Assembly (NCBI RefSeq): GCF_019972155.1
Contig: NZ_BOVL01000048.1
Span: forward strand, 1 to 64,000
Direction of reading: 5' to 3'
Length of the DNA stretch: 64,000 nt
Source of the DNA: Bradyrhizobium sp. RD5-C2
GTDB lineage: Bacteria > Pseudomonadota > Alphaproteobacteria > Rhizobiales > Xanthobacteraceae
Both the position numbers and the translations under genes were made by a program. The notes beneath the pieces are model-generated. The model worked only from the letters and a program-made list of their open reading frames with translations, had not been told where the DNA came from and did not search any database. This document shows positions 43,979 to 53,242 of this stretch, piece after piece; the first letter of the stretch is position 1, and the number at the start of each line of letters is the position of its first letter.

Positions 43979-44301
43979 ACGATAAGACCGCCGACGAGCT
44001 ATCAAGCGAACCACCAACTGTACGTCGAAACAGCACTGGTACATGGATTGTGCTCACGGTGTTGTCGTTGCTCTTGGTCGCGACTGGCGTCGCCGCCTAT
44101 CTCGGTTGGTCCCTCGGAGATGCCGACGTGCCAACGTCGGGTTATGTCGCGATGGGGTTCGGCGTCATTTTCTCCTTGCTTGTCGGTATCGGATTGATGG
44201 CGCTTCTTTTTTACAGCAGTCGCAAAGGTTATGATGAGCCAGCAGTCTTGATTGAAGGACCTTCGACGATCGATGTAGATGCGGCAGATCGCGGCGCCTA
44301 G
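43975..44301 (+). CDS. Small membrane protein of unknown function
   Basis: 108 aa, ATG at 43975 overlapping the preceding stop by four bases. Two hydrophobic segments (GTWIVLTVLSLLLVATGVAAYLGW and YVAMGFGVIFSLLVGIGLMALLF in outline) are joined by a short loop, with acidic polar ends. No family recognised. Its position suggests a link to the efflux/decarboxylase operon. Confidence 0.6.
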   Translation: MNDKTADELSSEPPTVRRNSTGTWIVLTVLSLLLVATGVAAYLGWSLGDADVPTSGYVAMGFGVIFSLLVGIGLMALLFYSSRKGYDEPAVLIEGPSTIDVDAADRGA

Positions 44302-44420
44302 ATCGCTGGTGTGATCGCGAATAATACGGCTTACGCCCTCACGGACCCGTCAACAGGATCACGGAAGCTCACCCCACACATTCCGCAGCTTGCCACCAAC
44401 AAAAGCTACAAGAGGACCGG

Positions 44421-44849
44421 ATGATTGACCACGTCTACATATCCGTCACCAACATCGACAAGTCATTGGCCTTTTACTCTGAAGCCCTGAAGCCGCTCGG
44501 GTGGACGATATCCGGTAACTACGACTCAGCTTCGGGCCCCGAGGGCGTTCCTGACCTCTACGGAATCGGGGACGACGTCTACGGCAGCGGAAAGGCGGTC
44601 GGATCAAGCATCTGGCTACGTCAACGCAAGCCCGGCGAGACTGGGCTGTATCTCGGGATTGTCTGCGACACAGATGAACTGGTCGACGCAGCCTATGCAG
44701 CGGCAATCAAAGCTGGGGGCACCGACGAGGGCAAACCAGCGGATCGCACCTACTTCGCCTCCGGCTACTACGCCGCCAATGTCGCGGACTTTGACGGCAA
44801 CCGCATCGAGTTCGTGCATAAGGCGTGGAATCCCAAGCGGCGCACATAG
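44421..44849 (+). CDS. VOC family (glyoxalase/bleomycin-resistance fold) protein
   Basis: 142 aa, ATG at 44421. Two beta-alpha-beta-beta-beta modules: MIDHVYISVTNIDKSLAFY with the metal His4, and the repeat ending YYAANVADFDGNRIEFVHK with the metal Glu. The fold binds divalent metals for isomerisation, ring opening or drug binding. The function cannot be narrowed down. Confidence 0.88.
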   Translation: MIDHVYISVTNIDKSLAFYSEALKPLGWTISGNYDSASGPEGVPDLYGIGDDVYGSGKAVGSSIWLRQRKPGETGLYLGIVCDTDELVDAAYAAAIKAGGTDEGKPADRTYFASGYYAANVADFDGNRIEFVHKAWNPKRRT

Positions 44850-45679
44850 CATCGCAAATTGGTCCCCTTCCGGGTCGGCGATTCCGTCGGTACGCGAGCA
44901 ACGAGTTTTGCCAGAAAGTCGCTTACCACTCATGCTATCCAGTTGAGCTGGACCGGCGGGTCCGGCTCACTCTTGGTACACGCAAGCCACGGCGGTTGTT
45001 CGGAAAGGCTAGTTTTGGTTGAGTATTCGAGGTTCCCTGGGACCACGGCGGAGAATCCCTTCCTCTCCGCCATCAGCTTTGGACAGCGCAGATGTCCTTC
45101 AAAATAGTGTCGGATCGCCCGCTTTTTTACGGCAGCGCACCTCTTGGACTGGCATACGCGCCTGCGCGGCCTTGGAGACGTATTAGCGAAACGGGAGCTC
45201 ATTGTGTTCGCGGGCGACGACGAGGGCAGTAGCGAATCCCGCGATTAAACTAGCCATTTGAGCTCGATTCCATCGAGGGCGAGTAGCCGCATGTTCGCTA
45301 GACCTTCCGTTCGAGCCATTGTAGGCCGGATGCTCGGTACGAGCCCTCCGACCGGTTCCCAGGCGCGGAGGACCTTTGGGGGAGGGCATACTGGGCCCTT
45401 GAAAGACACTTTCAGGGTCCAAATGCACCTTATGGTTTGACAACCCTTGGTAACTCATTGACATCGCAACAAATGCGACCGCTCTCCGAGTGCACCATAA
45501 ATCCACGTTCCAGCCTTCGGAATATTAGACATAGTCACCCCTCCGTCGCGCCATCTGAACAGAAGCCCGGCAGATGTGTCCGATCATCATGAGTGCGAGA
45601 GCTGAACCGCTCTATCGGTTGTCGCTGCTCGTGCCGAGACAACAGATGTAACTTTGGAGTGCTGTCCAGTTCTACTGCG
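44850..45679. other. Gene-free region with a dispersed repeat
   Basis: About 830 nt without a supported gene. Positions 45466-45507 match 52061-52101 in the same orientation. A CCCTTGAAAGACACTTTCAGGG hairpin-like stretch lies at about 45398-45419. Confidence 0.4.
45466..45507. repeat. Dispersed repeat, copy A
   Basis: A 42-nt unit containing AAATGCGACCGCTCTCCGAG and GTGCACCATAAATCCAC. It matches 52061-52101 at about 36 of 41 positions. The CTCCGAGTGCACCA part resembles a tRNA 3' end. Confidence 0.55.
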
Positions 45680-46693
45680 CTACTTAACGAAATCGATACT
45701 CCGGCATTTCCAATCATCGAGCGGAAATTCAAACGATAAGAAATCGTCGTCGGGCACGGAAGCCGCTCTGTTCGCCATCTCAATTCGATTCAACAAGAGC
45801 GTGCGCCATCCTTTGGTGATAGACATCCACCATTCTCGGCGCATACATGTGTGCTCGGCGCACTCGAAGGCCGTTTGAACCGCGAGCGTGGTGAGCTCCC
45901 TGTATGGTTGCAAGCAAAATGATCTAGCAAATCGCTGGCTTGGCTTTTGCCCCTTCAGCCACGTGAATACGACGGCTGGCATTTTTTCGACCGTAAGAAT
46001 ATGCATTCCGATATACGCAGCTTCTTCAGAAAAATTCTGAAGCTTCGTTCCGATGACGTCGTAAAGCGGGCGAAAGGCACCAACAGACAGCAGAACAGGT
46101 GTTGCATGAAATCGAATGATCGCCGCCCGGATTTCATCGTACCTGGACAGGTTAATCATGTTCTCGGTGCGTTTGAAGTGTTCTTCCGCTGCGATCGCCG
46201 CGAGTGAATGGATCCGAAACGCTTCGTAAAATGGTTCGCGTCCTGGATCACTGCTTAGGTATTTTCTTGCCTCGTTCGCGGCTGCGTCTTCCGCGTTTCC
46301 TCGAACATAAACTTCTGCAGCCATCGCTCTATAATGCAGCAGAGTGAGTTGTTCGCGTGTGAAGGTGAGTGCTACGTCCTACAAAGGCGCAAAAAGAGTC
46401 TTGTCATGACGTGCGCAGAAGCACTGTAATGTCGAGAAGTTGCCTATACCAATATCTTCCGCTTGAAAGCCGGATCTCTTCATTTGTGCGATGGGTGAAA
46501 GGCGAGTAGGAACGGCGTGGACATGGCCTTGCTCAGCAATTTGTAAGAGCTGCGAGCGAGGGATCATGTGCGCTTGAACGATTCTTCCATCGCAGCCGTC
46601 TCCACCAAAACGCTTGGACAGACACTCTTTGCTATCCAGGGTGCCTTGATAGCGTTTGAGGAAACTCCATTGTGTGGGTGTAATCGGTTTCAT
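45680..46693 (-). pseudogene. Unknown protein gene interrupted by an in-frame TAG
   Basis: The first half runs from the ATG at 46693 (MKPITPTQWS) and stops at TAG (46379-46381) right after HDKTLFAPL. The same frame continues without another stop, DVALTFTREQLTLLHYRA, straight into the second half (MAAEVYVRG... from 46324) and on to 45680. The joined protein is about 337 aa. Its first part has an HNH-like look: a Cys, then AHMIPRSQLL, then FCARHDKTLF. The spacing fits one protein with a nonsense mutation better than two genes, but a two-gene reading is possible. No function assigned. Confidence 0.6.
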
Positions 46694-46870
46694 GGTCTGA
46701 ACGCGCAGGTATTCGCAATTTGCGTAATGTACCCGGCATGGCACTTGCTGCGAGGGAAATTACAGCCGCGGGAGGTGCAGCGCGAACCGTCCTCTTGAAC
46801 GAAAGATGGACGTATCTGGTGCGGCGATTGCGGCGCAGGAAACGAGAGCGAAGTAAGTCATTGATGATGT

Positions 46871-46915
46871 TGGCCGTTATGAGCTGCCGGCTCTAACCAT
46901 TGAGCTACAAGCCCC
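46871..46915 (-). pseudogene. tRNA (CAU anticodon) 5' half, T-arm missing
   Basis: On the minus strand: acceptor 5' strand GGGGCTT, a D-arm GTAGCTCAATGGTTAGAGC and the anticodon loop CTCATAA, then CGGCCA and unrelated sequence. The T-arm and acceptor 3' strand are missing. It complements the 3' half at 34917-34972 and shares CCGTTATGAGC (46874-46884, plus strand). Confidence 0.75.
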
Positions 46916-46959
46916 GCCGCGGGACGGCCGCAGCAATGCGCGGCCTTTCCGCAAGTCAT

Positions 46960-47175
46960 GGCGGCGTTCGCCGCCGGCAAGCGGTCATCTGGGAGAAGCC
47001 GCTGGCCGGCTCGCTGCATGAGATCGGCCAGCTCATCGCCGACTAGGTCGGGGCGCGCGAGCGCATCATGTCGGTATCCAATGTAGCTTCGGCAACGGCC
47101 TGGAGAAAGTGCAGCCCATTATTGAGCTTGGCCTGGCCGGCAGGCCGCATCTCGCGACCGCGGCGTCAAATACTC
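46960..47175 (+). pseudogene. Decayed Gfo/Idh/MocA-type oxidoreductase fragment
   Basis: In pieces of two frames one can read V-I-W-EKPLAGSLHEIGQLIAD followed by a stop, then RIMSV..FGNGLEKVQPIIELGLAGRPHLATAA. These match the EKPLA..-D and RIMPVFQYRFGNGLQKL..LI..GLAGKPYLAT blocks of the Gfo/Idh/MocA family in the right order. Frameshifts and a stop show it is a remnant. 46745-47280 holds no other gene besides the tRNA half. Confidence 0.5.
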
Positions 47176-47280
47176 GTCGTCGCGGCGTGACCTATCTAAT
47201 GCAATGTATCGAACATGTCTTGCGGAGTGCTGCCGTCCGGATTTAGGTGACGTGGCTTTAATTTCCAAGTCCCGCTGCAA

Positions 47281-50139
47281 CTATATCAATTCCAGAGTCG
47301 TCAGGAGGCGTTCCGCCGCTTTTAGATCCGCGGTGTCTTGGCCTTTGAACCAAACAACTATTTGTTCCAGGAGGATTCGAGCGTCCTTGCGTCGTCCATG
47401 AGCGCTCATGAGCTTTGCCAGGTCGAACGTAGCCCGCAGTTCGCTCGCCCGCGCGCCTTGTTGACGACTGAGTTCGAGCGAGCGGTTGAAGAGTCTTTCC
47501 ACTTCCTCGACGTCAGGCTGCGGCATTGAGAGAAGAAGAACGCCCTTCACCCGCAACAACTCGGTCATGTAAATGAGGTCGCCGTTCATTTCGACCAATT
47601 GGATGCCAGCATTGATCACGCTCAAGCCTTCGTCAAATCGGCCGATCGCGGCAAACCCTTCCGTGAGCGAAAGATTGAATGGCGAAGCCATCATCCCGTA
47701 CCGTGCAGCGCGAAGCTCCTGCACGCAGTTCTGCAAGGCATCGACTCCGATTTGAGAATCGCCGCGGCTGATCGCCAGCAGCGCTTTGATGCCACGCCCG
47801 ACCAACACCTGTAGCGCCAGGGAATGGGTCCGGCCATTGGAGATATACCAATCCGTGACCTTCTCGGCAGTCTCCAGATCGCCCGTCCAGAGGAACAGCA
47901 AGACCGCGTGAATGAGAGTCAGGCTCAATGTGATCGAGTGCTTGATGTGACGGGCATCCTCAAGGATGAGGTGCGCTTGTTCGGTGGCCTGGAGCGGATA
48001 GCCCTGCAGGCATAGTGTGCTCGCCAAACCCATTGCGGCCGGGGCGGCGACGTCAAAGCCGAAATAGACCTTGCTGGCGCCCTGTGCACGTGGCCGATTT
48101 TCTATCGCCGCCTCAAATTCCGCTTTGGCGCCCTTGAGATCGCCAGTCAGGTAAAGTGAGTTCCCGAACACGAAATGCGCCAACGCGAAGGCGGCCGGGT
48201 CGCCAAGGGCTTCGGCGACTGCCAGACTACGCTTTGCGCATTGCATTGTCAGCTCGCGATTGCCGCCTCGAAAATGGAAGATGTTCAGCGCGCTGAGCAA
48301 CCACATTTGATAAGTGAGTTCGCCGCGATCCTCGGCGATGGAAAGGCTTCTATCCAGAGCCGCGCGCGCCTCGTCGCCGCCGCCGCGCGTGAACATCAGT
48401 GAATAGCCCAGGGCGGCCTGCAAACGCATTTCATCGGAAGTTCCGCACCTGGTGTCGTCCAGGACCAGCAGCGCCTGCTCCGACCAGCGATAGCATTCGG
48501 GCAACATGGACGTTGCCAGCAGGACGGGCCCGGCGGCGACAGCAAGTCCGATTCCGATGTCGACTTCCTGCGAATCGCGAGAGAATGCCCACTCTAGTGC
48601 CGCTCGCATATTGTCGAGGTCTCGAACGTAACGGGGCAGATCATTGAAATCCATGGATGGGCCGTCGGCGGCCAGTGCAAACAGATCGCGATAGAACGCC
48701 GCGTGCCGACGGGCAACCTGTTCGCCCTCACAACTCTCGGCCAGTTTGTCGAGCGCATAGGCCCGAATTGTCTCGAGCAGTCGCCAGCGGCCGAACGGTG
48801 CCGATGTATCAAGAGATACGAGCGACTTGGCGACCAGGCTTGCGATGCCCTCGGCAACCATGTTGGCCGTCACCGCGGGATCGCCCATGACTGCGGTCGC
48901 CGCTTCGAGCGTGAACCCGCCGGCGCAAACTGCCACCCGGCCCAACAGGGCCCGTTCGGCGTCCGGCAGCAGCTCGTAGCTCCAATCCAGTGCCGCACGC
49001 AGGGTCTGGTGTCTCGGCAGAGCCGTTCGGCGGCCGGCTGTCAGTAGACTGAAGCGATCATCCAGAAGGTCAGTCGTCTGCTGAAGTCCTAGCGTCGCAA
49101 CTCGCGCTGCCGCAAACTCAATGGCGAGCGGAATGCCGTCGAGGTGCCGGCAGATCGCGGCAATCAGTGGCAGGTTTCCTGGGCCAGCCGACGAGCCCGC
49201 ACCGAGGGCGATCAGTCTGGCATTGAACAGTTGGACGGCGCTATACTCGCGAATGAGATCCTCGTCGTCCTGGCGCGAAGGTGGCACGTCGAGCGGTGGA
49301 ACGCGATATGCGTACTCGCCCTCGATTCTCAGGACTTCCCGGCTCGTCGCAAGCACGGACACATTCGGGCATAGACGGACGATCGTTTCCGCGAGCTTGG
49401 CTGCGGCATCGATGAGATGCTCGCAATTGTCGAGCACGAGCAGCAGCTTCTCCCGGTCGAGAGCCCGCGCCACGGATTCGGCCGAAATCACGCTGCCCGC
49501 GATGCTCATTCCGAGTGCCACGGAAACAGCAGCCGGCACGAGTGCCGCGTCCGACAGCGCAGCCAGCTCGACGATCCAGCAATCGCCCTCAAGCGTCGGA
49601 AAGATGCCGCGCGCAACCTCGAGAGCCAGCACGCTTTTTCCGATTCCGCCCGGCCCGGTCAGCGTGACGACGCGATAAGCCGACAGGACATCCAGCAGAT
49701 GCTGCCGCGGTTCGCTTCGGCCGATCAGCGCCGATCCTGCAATCGGCACGTTGGTTCGAAATGCCGGTTTTGGGGTGCGTTCAGCGTCACCGAACCGGTG
49801 TCCCGGCAGGGGTGCCTCCAGCACGTTCCAGCGCCCCAGCAGGCGATAACCACGGCCGGCGACCGTCTTCAGCAGGCCGCGGTCGGCGCCAAACGCCTTT
49901 CGGATGGCCGAAATGTGAAATTGGAGGGTGTTTTCCTCCACGACCGCGCCGGGCCATACGCGCTCCATCAGGTGGTATTTGGTGACGAGCTCGCCGGCCG
50001 ATCGAGCCAAAATCTCGAGGATCTCGAAGGCACGGCTCCCGATCGGCACGGCGGCACCGCCGGACCGCAACTCGCGCCGGGCCAGATCGACTTCCCACCC
50101 GTTCGACGCGTGAACGGCCTTTGCGCTTTGCTCCGTCAA
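47281..50139 (-). CDS. OmpR-type winged-helix regulator fused to an NB-ARC ATPase
   Basis: 952 aa, ATG at 50139. Residues 12-105 form a Trans_reg_C winged helix (LARSAGELVTKYHLMERVWP then LQFHISAIRKAFG and TVAGRGYRL). The P-loop GPGGIGKS lies at 162-169, Walker B LLLVLDNCEHL near 236-246, and the ATSREVLR sensor motif follows. The C-terminal 500 residues are helical repeats. This is the CadC/AfsR-like ATP-dependent regulator layout. It is divergent from the secreted hydrolase gene 194 bp away, its probable target. Cytosolic, no membrane segment. Confidence 0.88.
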   Translation of the reverse strand: MTEQSAKAVHASNGWEVDLARRELRSGGAAVPIGSRAFEILEILARSAGELVTKYHLMERVWPGAVVEENTLQFHISAIRKAFGADRGLLKTVAGRGYRLLGRWNVLEAPLPGHRFGDAERTPKPAFRTNVPIAGSALIGRSEPRQHLLDVLSAYRVVTLTGPGGIGKSVLALEVARGIFPTLEGDCWIVELAALSDAALVPAAVSVALGMSIAGSVISAESVARALDREKLLLVLDNCEHLIDAAAKLAETIVRLCPNVSVLATSREVLRIEGEYAYRVPPLDVPPSRQDDEDLIREYSAVQLFNARLIALGAGSSAGPGNLPLIAAICRHLDGIPLAIEFAAARVATLGLQQTTDLLDDRFSLLTAGRRTALPRHQTLRAALDWSYELLPDAERALLGRVAVCAGGFTLEAATAVMGDPAVTANMVAEGIASLVAKSLVSLDTSAPFGRWRLLETIRAYALDKLAESCEGEQVARRHAAFYRDLFALAADGPSMDFNDLPRYVRDLDNMRAALEWAFSRDSQEVDIGIGLAVAAGPVLLATSMLPECYRWSEQALLVLDDTRCGTSDEMRLQAALGYSLMFTRGGGDEARAALDRSLSIAEDRGELTYQMWLLSALNIFHFRGGNRELTMQCAKRSLAVAEALGDPAAFALAHFVFGNSLYLTGDLKGAKAEFEAAIENRPRAQGASKVYFGFDVAAPAAMGLASTLCLQGYPLQATEQAHLILEDARHIKHSITLSLTLIHAVLLFLWTGDLETAEKVTDWYISNGRTHSLALQVLVGRGIKALLAISRGDSQIGVDALQNCVQELRAARYGMMASPFNLSLTEGFAAIGRFDEGLSVINAGIQLVEMNGDLIYMTELLRVKGVLLLSMPQPDVEEVERLFNRSLELSRQQGARASELRATFDLAKLMSAHGRRKDARILLEQIVVWFKGQDTADLKAAERLLTTLELI

Positions 50140-50332
50140 GTCGGCGACCCCGGTAGATCGAGTGATTCTCAGAACTTCTCAGGACAGGCTCAGGGAATTC
50201 ACGCGCGAAACGAGCTCAAACGTTGCGCGTGGCGGTGAGCATCGGACGGTCGAACAAGTCGTCAACGAAGCGCGGAGCTCGCTCGAAGTGCTCTGGATAC
50301 GCGCTCGACCGTCGGAACGGCAGAGGTAACAC

Positions 50333-51370
50333 ATGCGACGCACCCTTCTTTTCTCAGCAATCCTTCTTGGAGCGACGGTTATGACGCAAACGACGCAAGC
50401 TGCAACACCAGATCCCGCGACCGACCCTCGCATCGATCCGCAGGTTCGTGCGTTTCTGAAAGAAATCAACAAGGACTCAAGTCCTTTCTGGGAGCTTCCT
50501 CAGCCAAAGCCGCAGGACATCCTGACCGGCTTGCAGAACAAGACCCCGGTCGACATGTCGGGGGTAAGCACGACCGAGCAGACCATCACCCAGGACGGTC
50601 AAACCGTAAAAATCTACATCATGAAGCCCGAGCAGATCTCCGGTAAACCCGGTGTGCTGCTGTTTATTCATGGTGGCGTCTGGATTGTCGGAAATTTCCA
50701 GAACCACCAGCGCCTTTTGCGGGACCTGGTCGTCGGCTCGGGCCAAATCGGCGTGTTCGTCGAATACACGTCCCTTCCCGAGGCGCGGTTTCCCACCCAG
50801 CTCAATCAATCCTATGCTGTGTTGAAGTGGGTGGCGAGCCATGCCGAAGAGTTTGGCGCGGATGGCAGCCGGATCGCGGTGGCCGGCAATTCGGTCGGCG
50901 GCAACATGACCGCAGCGTTGACGCTCATGGCTAAGGACCGCGGCGGTCCCAAGATCAGTCACCAGGTGCTGATGATCCCGGCGACCGACGCCAGCGTGGA
51001 CACTCAGTCCTACCATGAATTCGGCACCGGTCGGTTCTTGGCCCGCGCTTTCATGAAATATGGCTGGGACTTGTATGCACCGGACCCCGCATTGCGCGAC
51101 AACCCTTATGTCTCTCCATTGCGCGCGAGCCTCGAACAACTGCGCGGGCTACCGCCGGCGCTGGTCGTCACATCGGAGAACGATCCACTGCGCGACGAAG
51201 GCGAAGCTTACGCCCGTAAGCTCAAGGAGGCCGGGGTCTCGGTGATCGCGACTCGCTACAACGGCATGATCCACGACTTCGTCTTGCTGAATGGCATTCT
51301 GACCGATCCCGAGCCGGAGGCTGCGATCCGTCAAATGTCAGCTGAGATCAAAGCTCATCTCACGCGTTAA
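50333..51370 (+). CDS. Secreted alpha/beta hydrolase (HSL-type esterase)
   Basis: 345 aa. An N-terminal signal peptide (MRRTLLFSAILLGATVMTQT, cut near TQA-AT) exports it to the periplasm. The hormone-sensitive-lipase motif HGG (113-115) forms the oxyanion hole, GNSVG (185-189) holds Ser187, Asp284 (SENDPLRDEG) and His314 (GMIHDF) complete the triad. Family members hydrolyse short acyl esters. It is divergent from the winged-helix/NB-ARC regulator and ends at a strong hairpin. The substrate is unknown. Confidence 0.88.
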   Translation: MRRTLLFSAILLGATVMTQTTQAATPDPATDPRIDPQVRAFLKEINKDSSPFWELPQPKPQDILTGLQNKTPVDMSGVSTTEQTITQDGQTVKIYIMKPEQISGKPGVLLFIHGGVWIVGNFQNHQRLLRDLVVGSGQIGVFVEYTSLPEARFPTQLNQSYAVLKWVASHAEEFGADGSRIAVAGNSVGGNMTAALTLMAKDRGGPKISHQVLMIPATDASVDTQSYHEFGTGRFLARAFMKYGWDLYAPDPALRDNPYVSPLRASLEQLRGLPPALVVTSENDPLRDEGEAYARKLKEAGVSVIATRYNGMIHDFVLLNGILTDPEPEAAIRQMSAEIKAHLTR

Positions 51371-51378
51371 TCCGGATC

Positions 51379-51414
51379 AGCTAGGAGGGGCGACGTGGTC
51401 GCTCCCTCCTAGCT
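51379..51414 (+). terminator. Hairpin after the secreted hydrolase
   Basis: AGCTAGGAGGG pairs with CCCTCCTAGCT, extended by GCGAC/GTCGC around loop GTG with one bulge. No clear T-run follows, so it may act as a barrier more than as a classical terminator. Confidence 0.55.
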
Positions 51415-51523
51415 GTCGACTGTGAATGGCAAGGAGAAACGTTGGTGTGGTGACCAGTAGCCGCGCTGTCGAGATTCGGTGTGGATCTCTGCCGAATGTT
51501 CCTGAACGTCGTATTGCGGCAAC

Positions 51524-51676
51524 CTAGTCGGACAAGCGCCGTATCGAGACGATACGCCAAGCAGCTCCGTCAAACCATTTCTCCACCGCGTTGCGGGCGG
51601 AGTCCTCGTTCACCGCTTTAAGGTCCGTCTTGAGGCTCTTTTCGCCATCGGCGAGTTGAATTCGGAACATTGCCAT
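51524..51676 (-). CDS. Small protein of unknown function
   Basis: 50 aa from the ATG at 51676, five bases after AAGGAGG. The protein, MAMFRIQLADGEKSLKTDLK onward, looks like a compact beta-beta-alpha-beta unit with ARNAVEKWFDG as its helix. The strong ribosome site and clean short frame support it; the in-frame extension to 51715 is unlikely. The function is unknown. Confidence 0.6.
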   Translation of the reverse strand: MAMFRIQLADGEKSLKTDLKAVNEDSARNAVEKWFDGAAWRIVSIRRLSD

Positions 51677-51716
51677 TCGCGCCTCCTTACTAAGGCGCGA
51701 CACTGGCGCGCGCATG

Positions 51717-52881
51717 GTTAACGAAAGGTTAATCGTAAAAGGCGAAGCCAGCCATGCGGTAGGCGTCTACGCTGTGCAGGGCACCACGGCGATTTATCGC
51801 CATTCTGGCGAAAGAGATTGTGAAATGATTTCAATGGGGTAGAGCGCATATGATGTCAAAGCAAGCATCTATAATCGCTACGTATTTTGAAACTTCGAAA
51901 CTGAATGCGAGCGGGGCGGGGTGCCGACCGGCCTTCATTTGCGTGCAATAGGAGATCGCGCGATGGCTGGTGCCGCGACTGACGCAAACGGAGCTGAAAG
52001 GCTCTTTTCAGGCTGAGAAGAACCTTTCGAACCACGTCGTCGGCATAAGCCCTTGAAACCGCAGCAAATGCGAACGCTCTCCGAGTGCACCATGAACCCA
52101 CTATACGACGTCGTCGGGGACCGACTCCACGCCGGAAGATCAGGATACAACTCGGGAGCTTGGCAACGAGGAGCACGCTCGCCGGAAAGATCGCGGAATC
52201 ATCTGTCATCAAGGCGCTCCGCTACGCGTGAATTGAAGCGGTCGATGCTCCAATTGTGGAGCTGGTTTTCGGCGGATCGAGCTTTGGTCAAAGCCAGATG
52301 ACAGGGGCGAATACCACTGTCTCTGGAGATTTTCGACGGAACCAGGATGATCGCCTATAGGCTGACAATCCAGCCTTCGATCCGAGCCTTGGCGAATTAG
52401 CGTGGTCACTCGGGCCGGGTCAACGAGCATCCCAATCTCGTGAAATTCAGAGGCCATGTGGCGCGCTCGGGCGCTGTCCGCGCCTCGGTGACCGTTCCGG
52501 ATAAGTATGCGTCAGGCTCCGGTCGGCTGTCGAGCAATTCCGGTCGCGGGACATGGAGCGGCCATTCCGGACGTGAACGTTGTTCGGGGTACTAGACCGC
52601 CCGGAGGAACTGATGAGTTTTTCTGTCGATTGCTGGCCCACCGGACCGGAGAAAGCCGAGGTTTCGATCGGCATTGTCGAACCAAGAATACAATTGGTTA
52701 GAAGTCGGCGTGTGCACCGGGAGATCAATACCTATCGAAGGTTAGCGTCTGCGGTAGTCCTTGGATGCGAATTAGGTCTGGAAGCGTGAACGCCCTGAGA
52801 AGCCGTCCTCCAACGATGGTCGATGTGCCAAGCGAGCGGCCAAGCGGATTGGGCGTCGTCAGCCGCACTGAAAGTATTTTG
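51717..52881. other. Gene-free region with a dispersed repeat
   Basis: About 1.1 kb with no supported gene; open frames on both strands show no recognisable family. Positions 52061-52101 match the repeat at 45466-45507. Confidence 0.45.
52061..52101. repeat. Dispersed repeat, copy B
   Basis: Same unit as 45466-45507: GCAGCAAATGCGAACGCTCT then CCGAGTGCACCATGAACCCA. A weaker third relative lies at 15293-15322. Confidence 0.55.
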
Positions 52882-53169
52882 TCAAATTCCGTCCAGAATA
52901 ACTAGGCTGCCGCTCGTGCTCTCGAGTCTAAGACCAATTATCTTTTGGTAGGCGGCCGATTCATACCAGCGTTCGGCGGATTCTCGCGATGGAAATTCAA
53001 CGATCACGGTGCCGGAATGCTCCCACTGACCTTCGAGCACTGTCGCCTTGCCCCCAGCAGCGAGAAACTGGCCTCCAAACGGTTTGGCTGTGTCCCCTAC
53101 TTTCTTTCGATACTCTGCAAACATCGCTTCATCGTGAACCGTCAACGTTACAATCAGGTAGGCCTTCAT
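52882..53169 (-). CDS. DUF1330 family protein
   Basis: 95 aa, ATG at 53169. Dimeric alpha/beta-barrel (ferredoxin-like) fold of DUF1330: MKAYLIVTLTVHDEAMFAEY, a GGKATVLEG strand, then the signature VIVEFPSRESAERWYESAAY and the closing L..S.S..VILDG. The function of the family is unknown. It lies upstream of an SRPBCC protein and NmrA-type oxidoreductase on the same strand. Confidence 0.9.
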   Translation of the reverse strand: MKAYLIVTLTVHDEAMFAEYRKKVGDTAKPFGGQFLAAGGKATVLEGQWEHSGTVIVEFPSRESAERWYESAAYQKIIGLRLESTSGSLVILDGI

Positions 53170-53242
53170 CTGAGACTCCTCTTATTACTCAACTAATTGC
53201 CAAGAAAACGCTCAACGTGCGACGCGCATACCCGCCGCATAA

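Noticed and set aside
45183..45506. 107-codon minus-strand frame
   Set aside because: Its first part is encoded by the dispersed repeat also present at 52.06 kb; no family or ribosome site.
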